From positions 2,288,286 through 2,352,285 of the forward strand of contig NW_008705563.1 in NCBI RefSeq assembly GCF_000186865.1: a stretch of DNA of 64,000 nucleotides. Reading direction: 5' to 3'. Source of the stretch: Aureococcus anophagefferens. Its lineage: Eukaryota > Sar > Pelagophyceae > Pelagomonadales > Pelagomonadaceae. Below are positions 51,991 to 60,317 of this stretch, piece after piece (positions within the stretch are counted from its first letter, which is position 1; each line of letters opens with the position of its first letter). Both the position numbers and the translations under genes were made by a program. The notes under the pieces are model-generated. The model had not been told where the DNA came from. It made no database searches and worked only from the letters and a program-made list of their open reading frames with translations.

Positions 51991-53160
51991 GTCTTATTCT
52001 TCCACTTCTTCCACTGCTTCTTCGCCTTCTTTCTCTTGTCCTCGCAGGATTTCTTGGACCCCTTGGTGGGCTTGGCCGTCGGCTCGGGAGTCGGGAAGGA
52101 CGTTGGCCCGGGCGTCGGGGCGTTCGTCGCCTCGGCGATGGGCGCGGTCGTCGTCGTCGCGGCGACCGCGCCCCCCGCGTCGGCGGGCCACGCGTCTCCC
52201 GCCTCGACGGCGGCGGCCCTCGCATCGTTGAGCCCGTATCGGAGGGCCCACGCGCGGTCGATCTCGTCCTGCTGCGTGAAGCCCATGGCCTCCGCGGCCT
52301 CGACGGCGGCCGCGAGAGCCGCCCGCGCGTCCTCCCGGAGGCCCGCGCCGCCCTCGAGCGACGCCGCGAGGCCGCGAGCGGTAGCGGCGTAGACGTGGTC
52401 GCACTGCGACATGTAGCCCTTGTTGAAGACGTAGGAACCTACCAGGAGCGACAGGGACTGACTTTTCAGGCAAAGCACTCCTCTCGTTCGGACGCCGGTA
52501 GGAACCGCGTTCGACGGCCGCGTCGATGGCGTCGACGACCGCTTCCGGGGACGGCGAGTCGCCGAGCGCCGGCGGCGGGTCTTCGCGAGTCGGGTCGTCG
52601 ACGGCCGCGATCTTCAAGATCGTGAATTCGAATGCCCCCGCTTGGAAGAGGAGCTGGAGCCCGATCTCGTCGACGGCCGCGAGGTCCAGGGACCCGGTCC
52701 GCTCGCTGCCGCGGTACCGCGGCGCGAACGCGTCGAAGGGGAGCGTCGCGACGCCGACGCCGTCCGCGTCGGCCGACGGCGACAGCGCGAAGACGGCGCG
52801 GTGGTCGAGCCAGCTGCCGCCCGTGTCGCCCTCGCCGCCGAGTCGGAGCTCGAGCGCGAGCGGCGTCGCCGACGCGGCGAGCGCTTCGTACGTCGCCGCG
52901 ATGCCCGCGTAGGACGACACGTCCACGGGTTCGGCGATGTCGCGCCAGCAGCCCGCGAAGCCGCCGCCGTCCGTGCGGAGGTTGCCCGTCGCCGTCATGC
53001 TGTTGGCGCCGTAGGAGATCGAGATCGAGCTCTTTCCACCCATCACGCCGTCGACGGACTTGTAGTAGGACTTCGAGAAGCCGTCGTCGCCGCCGTCGAG
53101 CACGAGCTCCGACGATGACGCGAGCGCTAGCAGGGCACACGTTGCCACGAGGCGCGCCAT
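51984..53160 (-). CDS. secreted CIA30/NDUFAF1-like domain protein
   Basis: 369 residues from exons 53160-52506 and 52438-51984. A signal-peptide-like leader (MARLVATCALLALASSSE) precedes a CIA30-type beta domain: SVDGVMGGKSSISISYGANS, GNLRTDGGGFAGCWRDI, then AVDEIGLQLLFQAG. CIA30 domains occur in the complex-I assembly factor NDUFAF1 and in thylakoid or secreted proteins. The C-terminal third is helical, with a Thr/Pro/Ser stalk (PTPGPTSFPTPEPTAKPT) and a Lys/Trp-rich tail, so a secreted or plastid-lumen protein fits better than a mitochondrial assembly factor (inference). The 67-bp intron is flanked by an 8-bp direct repeat. Confidence 0.75.
52439..52497 (-). mobile_element. short intron insert flanked by 8-bp repeat (possible third introner family)
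   Basis: The intron 52505-52439 (67 bp, GT donor, GGTAG acceptor) lies between GTTCCTAC copies (minus strand 52505-52498 and 52438-52431). The insert begins CGGCGTCC and ends TGTCGCTCCTGGTAG, close to the insert at 2451-2517 (CGTCGCGCTGGTAG). Removal restores VERGSYVFNKGYM in phase 1. Confidence 0.65.
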
Positions 53161-53397
53161 TGCACGGTGTGAGGCGTCTGACGAGCCGAGCTCTTCTCCC
53201 CCACAAAATGCGCGTGCCAATCGCCAAGCTCGATTACATCCCCCGATGCCCACCCATATCCTCACTCCCGCGCCGCCGCCTACGCCTCAAACCCCACGCG
53301 CTCGCGGATATCTTAGGGCCGCCGAGCCGTCCATGGGATTCCTGGCGCGCGCGGGGCTCGCGACACTTCTCGCGACTTCTCGCGCCTCGCGCGCTCC

Positions 53398-53988
53398 TCA
53401 CTCGTCGATCTCCGGCGACGCGGCCGTGTTCATGTCGACGGCCTGCTCGATGAAGGGGAGGAACTTGCCGTTGAAGGTGATGACGACGCGCTTCTCGCCC
53501 GCCTTGCCCACCGTGCCGCCGACGGTCATGTAGAAGTCGATCGCCGACATGATGCCGTCGCCGAACTTCTCGTTGATGAGGAGCTTGATGGCGTTGCCGT
53601 AGTGCGTGATGGCCTCGTAGGTGCGGTAGACGTTGGGCTCCTTGAGGATCTCGTCGTCCCAGGACCGGAACGGCGCGACCATCATCGCGTCCAAATCCTC
53701 TTTCTTGATCTTGGGCACGGCCTTCTCGAGCTTCGGCCGCGTGTCGGGCTTGAGCTGGGCCTGGCCCAGGAGCAGCTGCGTCGTGTACGTGTTCGTGAAG
53801 CCGAGCTCGGCCGCGATGTCGTCGAACGTCTTGCCCGACGCGACCTTGGCCGCGAGGAGCCGGTCCGCGAGGCCGTCGATGGGCGGCGCCGCGAAGAGTT
53901 GCGTGGCCGCGCGCGCGGCGCGCGGCGCCGTGAAGGCGTGCAGCGGGGCGAGCGCGAGGACGAGGAGCGCGGCGATCATGCTGTGCAT
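53398..53988 (-). CDS. cynS: cyanate hydratase (cyanase) with plastid-type leader
   Basis: 196 residues, ATG 53988. It converts cyanate and bicarbonate to ammonia and CO2. The catalytic triad is intact at Arg122, Glu125 and Ser148, with the same spacing as in bacterial cyanase (YRTYEAITHYG, FGDGIMSAIDF). The N-terminal helical domain (LLAAKVASGKTFDDIAAELG) and the C-terminal VVITFNGKFLPF block are present. The leader (MHSMIAALLVLALAPLHAFT) with an AFTAP cleavage-type motif followed by an Arg/Ala stretch looks like a bipartite signal for complex plastids, so the enzyme may act in the plastid (inference). Cyanate use would suit a bloom alga living on organic nitrogen. A 12-bp perfect inverted repeat lies 150 bp upstream. 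Confidence 0.92.
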   Translation of the reverse strand: MHSMIAALLVLALAPLHAFTAPRAARAATQLFAAPPIDGLADRLLAAKVASGKTFDDIAAELGFTNTYTTQLLLGQAQLKPDTRPKLEKAVPKIKKEDLDAMMVAPFRSWDDEILKEPNVYRTYEAITHYGNAIKLLINEKFGDGIMSAIDFYMTVGGTVGKAGEKRVVITFNGKFLPFIEQAVDMNTAASPEIDE

Positions 53989-54134
53989 ACCTGCGGACGG
54001 TGGCGTCGGCGGGTCGTCTCGTCGGTATCGTCGCCGCGAGAGCGTCGCGCGTGCCCCCCGGAACGGAGTGACGCGGCGCGGCGCACTGTGTTGCGAGGAT
54101 TTTGTGGGCGAGAGCTCGGGGGCGCTTGTGATCA

Positions 54135-54161
54135 CGAGTTTCACCAGCTTGGTGAAACTCG
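54135..54161. promoter_or_regulatory. 12-bp perfect inverted repeat, 3-bp loop
   Basis: CGAGTTTCACCA and TGGTGAAACTCG separated by GCT. It lies between the kinase stop (54243) and the cyanase start (53988), both minus strand. It could be an RNA hairpin in the kinase 3' end or a regulator site in the cyanase promoter. Confidence 0.6.
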
Positions 54162-54242
54162 AGATCTCGGCGATTTTCGGCTGTTGTGGAGACGCCGTAG
54201 CCGACAGGTGCATCCAAAACGACAAAACATTACACCAATCAT

Positions 54243-54720
54243 TCAGCTCGTGCGGCAGGGGCGCATGGACTCGCTCGTCTCGACGGCGCTCTCGTAGTCC
54301 TCGACCTCGTCCCGGGGCTCCTCGTCCGGGTCGCGCGCGCGGAACCACGGGTGCGTGAGCGCGTCCCGCGCGGGCAGCCGGAAGGGCGCGATGGTCAGGA
54401 GCCGCAGCAGCAGGTCCTTGGCCGTCCGCGACACGCCCGTCCAGGCGCGGACGTCGCCGAGGTCCGCGCGGCGGATCCGCGCGGCGATCTCGTCCTCGCT
54501 GTCGCCGTCGAAGGGTAGCCGGCCCCGCAACATGAGGAACAGGATCACGCCCAGCGCCCAGGTGTCGACGGTCTGCGTGTACTGGGCGCCCTCGAGGAGC
54601 TCCGGCGCGACGTAGCAGAGCGTGCCCACCGCGTCCCGCAGCGTCTCCGCGCCCAACAGCACCTTCGACAGACCGAAGTCCGCGACGACGACGTCGCACC
54701 AGCGGTCCCCCACGAGGATG

Positions 54721-54753
<33 letters not shown>

Positions 54754-56735
54754 AGCTCGTGGAGGTAGGCCGTCGCGTCGCAGAGGGGCCGCAGCACCGC
54801 GCGCGCCGCGCCCTCGGCGAGCGGCGGCCGCCCGTCGAGCCGCTTCTGCAGGTCGCCGCCGGCGACGAGCTGGAGCACGAGGTCGACGTGGTCGTCGTCC
54901 TCGTAGACGTCCAAGAGCCGCAGCACGTTCGGGTGGCGCGCGAGGCGCAGCACGGACACCTCGTCCCGTATCCCCGCGATCTCGTGCGGCGGCGCGCCGG
55001 CCTTGGCGACGCGCTTGATCGCGACGGCCGCGCCCCCGTCTTTTCGCGTCGCCCTGAAGACGTTCGAAAACCGCCCGCCGCCGACGCGCTCGCCGATGGC
55101 GTAGTCCTCGCCGATGGGCGGCCGGCTCGACGCCGCGCGGAGCCGCCGGACCCAGTCGTCGCGGTCGCGCTCGGAACGCGAAAAGAGCGCGCGGTCCCGC
55201 GACGACGGCGACAGGTCGTCCCTCGGCGAGTGGAGGTTGTTGGAGCTGCCGAGGCTCGACGGCGACGTGCCCAGCGCCGACTCGCCGTCGTCCTCGGCCC
55301 AGAACCGCGACTCTCTTCCCGCGTTGGACCCGTCGAGCGGCGTGGACACGACGAAGCCAAAGTAGCCGTCGCCCGAACCTTCGCGCCGCAGGCTCGCGCC
55401 GGACCCGACCCGGGGCAGGCCCGGCGGCGACCGGGGCGTGAGCGCGGCCGCCAGATTCGACGACGACCCGCTCGCCGAACCCGGCGTCGCGGACACGGAG
55501 CAGCCCGGCAGGAAGTAGGCGCCCTTGGGCCGGTCGTCGCCGTCGGCGAAGTAGTAGAGGCAGCTGCCCGAGAGGACGAAGTGGCGCCGGCGCAGGCGGC
55601 CCATCTTCCTCCCGAACTTGTAGAGCGGCCCCTCCTTGTCGACGGGCAGGCGGTCGCGGCTGTCCGCGAGCGCCGCGAAGGACCCGCCGCGGCGCCGGTT
55701 CGCGGCGTCGCAGTCGACGGCCGGCGGCCGCGCGGACAGGGGCGACGCCGGGTGCGCCTTGAGGGCGACGGCGAGGAGCGAGCCCCCCGACGTGGCCCGG
55801 CTCGGCCGCGCCGGCGGCGGCGTCTCCGGCTCGTCGAGGATCGGCGACGGGGCCCGCGCGGCGTCGGCGCCGCGCCGCGCGTCCGCGGGCGCCTCCGCGG
55901 CGATGGCGGCGAGCGTCCCGAGGATGGACGACGCGCGGCCGCGGTCCAACGCGTCGCCGTCCCAGTACGCGGGCGCGGACCACTCCGCGGGCGACGGCGC
56001 GGGCGCGGGGCCGTCGTCCGACGACCCGGAGGAGGACCGCCGGGGGGTGTCGTCCCGGAGGGGGGACCGCGTGACACCGTCGTCGTCGCGGCGCGTCCCG
56101 CGCCGCGCGCGCGGCGACAGGAGCTTGCCGCTCAAACTCCGGGTCCGGGGCGGCGGCGACGCGCGGCCGCCCTCCGGGGGCAGGTCCACGGGCGGCACGA
56201 GCGCGCCGAGCACGTAGTCCCGCACGGCCGGCGTGCGCACGAGCCAGGCCCCGAAGGCCTCGAAGTCCAGGCCCTCGCGGCCGCCGAGCGCGGCCACGGC
56301 CGCGTCCTCGTTCGTGTAGCGGACGAAGCTCCGCTCGCCCCGGTCGCCCGCGCCCGCGCGTTGGAGCACGTCCACGGGGATGTGGTTCAGCACGGACCGC
56401 AGCTCCTGGGCGGAGACGGTCCCGTCGCCGTCCAGGTCGAACATGGAGAAGAGGAACGCGCGCTCCTCGAACGCGTCGCCCCGGAGGCCGATGGCCAGCC
56501 CCGCGAGGAAGTCGTCGAGGTCCACGCCCCGCCCGCTCTGGTCGAAGACGCAGAAGACGCGCTCGCCGATGAGGCCCGGCAGCGGGAAGAAGGCGAGGAA
56601 CGCCGCGCGGTCCACGAACCGGCTGCCGCCGCTCCGCGCCGCGAGGTCCTTGTGGATCACGGCGAGCACGCGCCGCTCCTCGTCCGTGAAGCGCCCGGGG
56701 TGGCTGCGGTGCTCCTTCGTCTGGCTCGGGCCCAT
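54243..56735 (-). CDS. EF-hand / PH / Ser-Thr protein kinase (CAMK-like)
   Basis: 830 residues from ATG 56735; it begins MGPSQ, a possible N-myristoylation site. N-terminal EF-hand region with one canonical loop (DLDGDGTVSAQEL) and degenerate ones. A long Ser/Pro/Arg linker leads to a PH domain (EGPLYKFGRKMGRLRRRHFV ... DDWVRRLRAA), itself split by a 110-residue insertion. The C-terminal kinase has VGGGRFSNVF (Gly loop), VAIKR (Lys), IIHRDLKPENIL (catalytic loop), VADFGLSK (DFG) and VAPELL (APE). The order suggests Ca2+- and phosphoinositide-controlled signalling at a membrane. The kinase lobe is closest to CAMK/CDPK types. All catalytic residues are present, so it should be active. Confidence 0.88.
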
Positions 56736-56834
56736 GGCGACGGCCGCCTCGGAGTCGGCGTTTCGCAAAGACCGGGCGACACACCTCACGTCGGGTCCAT
56801 GCGCGCCAAAAGCAATCGGAGTTTATGTTTACCT

Positions 56835-56864
56835 GTTGACAACGCACTAAAAAGCGTTGTTAAC
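56835..56864. promoter_or_regulatory. 11-bp inverted repeat in kinase/DM9 divergent promoter
   Basis: GTTGACAACGC and GCGTTGTTAAC, one mismatch, 8-bp AT-rich spacer (56846-56853). It sits between the divergent starts at 56735 and 56890 and is placed as a shared operator would be. Confidence 0.45.
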
Positions 56865-56889
56865 CTCACGGTGCAGTGTGTCATACAAG

Positions 56890-57489
56890 ATGCACATGCG
56901 GGCAGCGCTCTTCGGTCTCGTCGTCCATGTGGCAACCTCCTATTCCTGGGTGAACGTGTCGTCGTCGGGCGGCATTCCGGCCGGCGCGGTCGCCGGCGGG
57001 CACGCGACCGTCGGCGGCACCTCGAACGCCACGCTCAGCGTCTGCCGCGCGCTCGACGCCGAGGAGAAGGCCGGCGCGACGAGCTGGACGCCGGGCCACT
57101 TGGCCGAATACGACGGCTCCTTCACCGAGAGTGGGGTGTGGTGCGCCTTTTGCATGACGGAGCCGGCGTTCTGCTACCTCTACGACCCGACGTTTCAAGT
57201 CCTCGTGCCCGACGCGGGCGAGGCCCTCGTCTGGGAGGACTCCACGGGCACGGTCCAGGACGGCGCCGTCGAGGCCGGGGCCTGGGCTTCGGGGCCGGCC
57301 GGCAAGACCTACGTCTGCCGCCTCGACGACGCGAAGAACGACCGCGTCCTGCCGGGCAAGCTCGTCTTCCGCGACGACGCCTACGCGTGCTGCGCCGCCG
57401 CGCCCGTCGACAACCCCAACGAGCTCTGCACGACGAGCTGGGGCGACATCCAGAAGTACGACGCGCTCGTCGTAAAGAAGGCGCGTTAG
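56890..57489 (+). CDS. secreted DM9/DUF3421-like protein
   Basis: 199 residues, ATG 56890. Signal peptide (MRAALFGLVVHVATS), then a DM9-type module: SWVNVSSSGGIPAGAVAGGH, SVCRALD, and a second similar half with YVCRLDDAKNDRVLPGKLVF. DM9 proteins in animals bind mannose-type glycans; extracellular lectin activity is a reasonable guess. The protein has nine or so cysteines, more than animal members, and no membrane anchor. Confidence 0.6.
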   Translation: MHMRAALFGLVVHVATSYSWVNVSSSGGIPAGAVAGGHATVGGTSNATLSVCRALDAEEKAGATSWTPGHLAEYDGSFTESGVWCAFCMTEPAFCYLYDPTFQVLVPDAGEALVWEDSTGTVQDGAVEAGAWASGPAGKTYVCRLDDAKNDRVLPGKLVFRDDAYACCAAAPVDNPNELCTTSWGDIQKYDALVVKKAR

Positions 57490-57548
57490 GCCCGACGGGG
57501 ACTCGGGGCGGCGGCGGCGCTCGAAGACGCGCGCGGGGTCCCGCGCCA

Positions 57549-57824
57549 TCATCGCGCGCCGATCATGGCCTTGATCCGTCTGACGATCGCGGGCGACGCG
57601 ACGAGCTCCGTCGACGCGCGCTTCCGCGCCTGCGTCCCGGGGCGCTTGAGCCCCGTGTTGTGGCGATTGCCCGCGGCCTTGCGCTTGAGCGCGCCGCGCG
57701 CCGTGCCGCGGAAGCGCTTCTTCGCGCCGCTGTGGAGCTTGTTGGAGAAGAAGCGGAGCAGGGCGTTGTTGATCGCGGCGGGCGGCGGCGCGGCGCGCAG
57801 GGCGCGGCGGAGGTACTGCAGCAT
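57549..57824 (-). CDS. MRPL35: mitochondrial ribosomal protein bL35m
   Basis: 91 residues, ATG 57824. Large-subunit ribosomal protein of the bL35 family. The family core is clear: KKRFRGTARGALKRKAAGNR then HNTGLK and TQARKRAS. The first 35 residues (MLQYLRRALRAAPPPAAINN) are Arg/Ala/Leu-rich without acids, a mitochondrial presequence. Plastid location is less likely because no signal peptide precedes it. Confidence 0.88.
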   Translation of the reverse strand: MLQYLRRALRAAPPPAAINNALLRFFSNKLHSGAKKRFRGTARGALKRKAAGNRHNTGLKRPGTQARKRASTELVASPAIVRRIKAMIGAR

Positions 57825-57869
57825 CGTCGGTAGAGGCTGCTGCCACAAGGTCGAGCGTCAACATCGGCG

Positions 57870-59456
57870 ATGGCAAAGGAGCCTGCATCGTTGCAGGAAT
57901 CACCAATGGCTGCCCATAAGATGATCGACACCATCCTGGGCCCCATCCTGGGCCAGCGGGACCCGCCGCCGGGCGCTCGGGACCCGCCGCCGCCGGGCGC
58001 TCGGGACCCGCCGCCGTCGGGCGCGCGGCACTCGCACGACCTCGACGAGCCCGAGTCCGAGTCCGACGCCGAGGAGCTCGTCGTCGAGGTGGTCCGGACG
58101 CCGCGGAAAAGCGGCGAGCGCACGATCGTCCTGACGCGCGACGACGGCGCGGCGCCGGAGGCGGCAGACGGCTCGGCCGCGGCGCGCGCGCGGGCCTGGA
58201 GCAGCCCGACGCGCCTCGAGGCGGCGCCGAAGGCGCCGGCCGCCGCGAGGACCGTCGAGCTTCGCGTAGACGGCGGAGCGCGCAAGGCGGCGTCCGCCGA
58301 GGCGCGCGCGCTGGCCTGGGGCGGCGCGGCACCGGCGCGGGCGGCGCCGAGCATCGTCGCGGCGCGGGCGGCGCCGGACGACGACGCGGCGCGGGCAAAC
58401 CCGGGCGCCGCCGCGCCGGCTCGCGTCCCGGCGCGGGCGGCGCCGGGCGACGACGCGCCGGCTCCGACCGCGGCGACGACCCCGGACGCGCGGCCGCGGG
58501 CGACGTCGTCGTCGTCGTCCAAGGACGACGAGGAGGGCACGCGGCTCCGGGACCACGCGGCGTCCTTCGCGCGGGAGGCGCGCGCGGCGCTCGACGTCGC
58601 GGCGCGGAGCGTGCGCCTCGCGGCCGCGGCGCGCGGCGCGCGCGGCGCGGACTGGCGCACGGACGCGCTGAACAACGCCGCGGCCGCCGCGCGGCGCGCG
58701 GCCGCGGCCGCCGAGGGCGCCGCGGCCGTCGCGGCCGCCGCGCGGGACCGCGCGCTCCGGCGCCGCCGGGCGCCGCGGCGCGCGGGCGCCGACGCGACGG
58801 CGGCCGTCGTCGCGGCGCTCGCGCGCGACGCGCGCGACGACGCCGCGGCCGCGCGGACGGCCCTCGAGACGACGACGCCCTTCAAGTTCCGCGCGGTGCG
58901 CCGCGGCACGCTCCGGAAATTCCGGAGCTTCGAGGAGAACGACCCGCGGCGGGCGCTCTTCGACGGCGGCGGCGGCGACGCGGCGCCGGAGCCGCGGCCC
59001 GCGGCGCGGAGCGTCGACGACGGCCTGTCGCCCCGGACCTTTGGCTCCCGCCGCGCGGCCTTCGAGCGCGGGCTCAAGCCGCCGCCGTTGCCCGCCCTCC
59101 GCCCGCGGAAGCGGCGCTCCGACGGCGGGGCTCCGACGGCGGTCCGGGAGGCGCCGCCCGGCCGCGCGCGGCGGCGGCGGTCCGACGGCGCGAGCGCGGC
59201 GGACGCGACGGACGCGCCCTCGGACGTCAGGCGACCGCCGGCCCAGCGCGGCGCCGCGCCGTCGAAGCGACGGACCCGCGCCGCGGCGCCGGAGCCCGCC
59301 GCGGCCGCCGCCGCGGAGACGAAGCGGCGGACGAGCGCTTCGAGCCCGTCATCGGCCAGGCGGACTCGCGACGCGGCCTCCCCGCTCCGCGCCGCGGCGT
59401 TCGTCGCCGTGCCCGCGCTCGTCGCGGCGCTCTATCTCTACGTCGTCCTATCTTAA
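57870..59456 (+). CDS. alanine/arginine-rich tail-anchored protein, unknown
   Basis: 528 residues, ATG 57870. Near the start are three short repeats (RDPPPGA, RDPPPPGA, RDPPPSGA). The middle is very Ala-rich helical sequence (for example AAAAARRAAAAAEGAAAVAA). A better-mixed segment follows (FKFRAVRRGTLRKFRSFEEN), and the protein ends in one hydrophobic helix (AAFVAVPALVAALYLYVVLS) at the very C-terminus, as in tail-anchored membrane proteins. Not recognised. It diverges from bL35m with only 45 bp between the starts. Confidence 0.55.
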   Translation: MAKEPASLQESPMAAHKMIDTILGPILGQRDPPPGARDPPPPGARDPPPSGARHSHDLDEPESESDAEELVVEVVRTPRKSGERTIVLTRDDGAAPEAADGSAAARARAWSSPTRLEAAPKAPAAARTVELRVDGGARKAASAEARALAWGGAAPARAAPSIVAARAAPDDDAARANPGAAAPARVPARAAPGDDAPAPTAATTPDARPRATSSSSSKDDEEGTRLRDHAASFAREARAALDVAARSVRLAAAARGARGADWRTDALNNAAAAARRAAAAAEGAAAVAAAARDRALRRRRAPRRAGADATAAVVAALARDARDDAAAARTALETTTPFKFRAVRRGTLRKFRSFEENDPRRALFDGGGGDAAPEPRPAARSVDDGLSPRTFGSRRAAFERGLKPPPLPALRPRKRRSDGGAPTAVREAPPGRARRRRSDGASAADATDAPSDVRRPPAQRGAAPSKRRTRAAAPEPAAAAAAETKRRTSASSPSSARRTRDAASPLRAAAFVAVPALVAALYLYVVLS

Positions 59457-59473
59457 TCTCGTGCAACTCAAGA

Positions 59474-59605
59474 GGACAGGAGGTTTACGACAGACGGGGG
59501 GGCGGGGTTCAATTTTCGCGCGAGCCCGGTCGCGCCGCGCCGCCCCGTCAAGAGTGGACAGGAGGTTTACGACAGGCGGGGGGGGCGGGGTTCAATTTTC
59601 GCGCG
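59474..59605. repeat. two 50-bp direct repeats, 82-bp period
   Basis: Copies at 59474-59522 and 59556-59605 share GGACAGGAGGTTTACGACAG, a G-run and GGGGTTCAATTTTCGCGCG. They lie between the convergent ends of the tail-anchored and LHC genes, so they may lie in both 3' UTRs. Confidence 0.9.
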
Positions 59606-59609
59606 CGGC

Positions 59610-60317
59610 CTAGAAGCTGCCCGTGTTGACGAGGGTGATGATCTCGGGCTGCTCGGCGCCGAGCTTCTCGAGGAGCGTGTACATGACGGGCTGCTGCTGG
59701 ATGAGCTCCTGGGCCCAGAGGCCGACGCATGCGAGCATCGCGAGGCGGCCGTTGTTGAGCTCGACGACCTCCTTGCGCTCGTACTCCTCGGGCGAGAGCT
59801 TGTCCTTGGTCCAGGGCGACGCGCCCTCGACGTTGGCGTAGGAGCCGGGCACGGCGCCCTCCTTCATCTTGAAGTCCGTGGGCTCCCAGCCCGGGAACGA
59901 CGCGGTCTCGACGGCCGCGATGCCCGCGAGGACCGGCGCGAGGATGACCGACTGCTGGAGCGTGGCCTGGAAGCCGTAGATGGCGGGCACGTTCGTCGTC
60001 GCCGCGAGCATGGGGTGCCAGACCTCGGCGAAGAGCATGCCCGTGATGGCGAGCATGGCCACGCGGCCGTGCTTGAGCTCGGCCTCGCGGTACTTGACCA
60101 TGTCCGCCGGCGACGCGCGCTCCGCGAAGCCCAGGGGGTCGAAGTCGAAGGAGCTGAGCTCGTTGCCGGGGATCTTGTTGCCGGGCAGGCCGTAGGCGAA
60201 TTCGGACGACTTGGGGTCCTTGAGCGTCGCGCCCGCGAGGCGGGTGGAGGACGAGGCGGTCTTCGACGGCACGAGCGCCGCGGCGGGAGCGAGGAGGAGG
60301 AGCGCGAGCTTGGCCAT
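59610..60317 (-). CDS. fucoxanthin chlorophyll a/c light-harvesting protein
   Basis: 235 residues, ATG 60317. Thylakoid antenna protein binding chlorophylls a/c and fucoxanthin. The leader (MAKLALLLLAPAAALVPSKT) is a bipartite plastid signal with an ALVP cleavage motif. Helix 1 has REAELKHGRVAMLAITGMLF and helix 3 EVVELNNGRLAMLACVGLWA, the two chlorophyll-binding LHC motifs with Glu/Arg salt-bridge partners and His/Asn ligands. Helix 2 lies between them (SVILAPVLAGIAAVET). The length matches FCP/Lhcf-type proteins. Confidence 0.95.
   Translation of the reverse strand: MAKLALLLLAPAAALVPSKTASSSTRLAGATLKDPKSSEFAYGLPGNKIPGNELSSFDFDPLGFAERASPADMVKYREAELKHGRVAMLAITGMLFAEVWHPMLAATTNVPAIYGFQATLQQSVILAPVLAGIAAVETASFPGWEPTDFKMKEGAVPGSYANVEGASPWTKDKLSPEEYERKEVVELNNGRLAMLACVGLWAQELIQQQPVMYTLLEKLGAEQPEIITLVNTGSF

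Noticed and set aside
53398..56847. A 1,149-codon minus-strand frame that would join the kinase region to cyanase
   Set aside because: Only its last 197 codons (from ATG 53988) are the real cyanase; the rest runs out of frame through the kinase gene.
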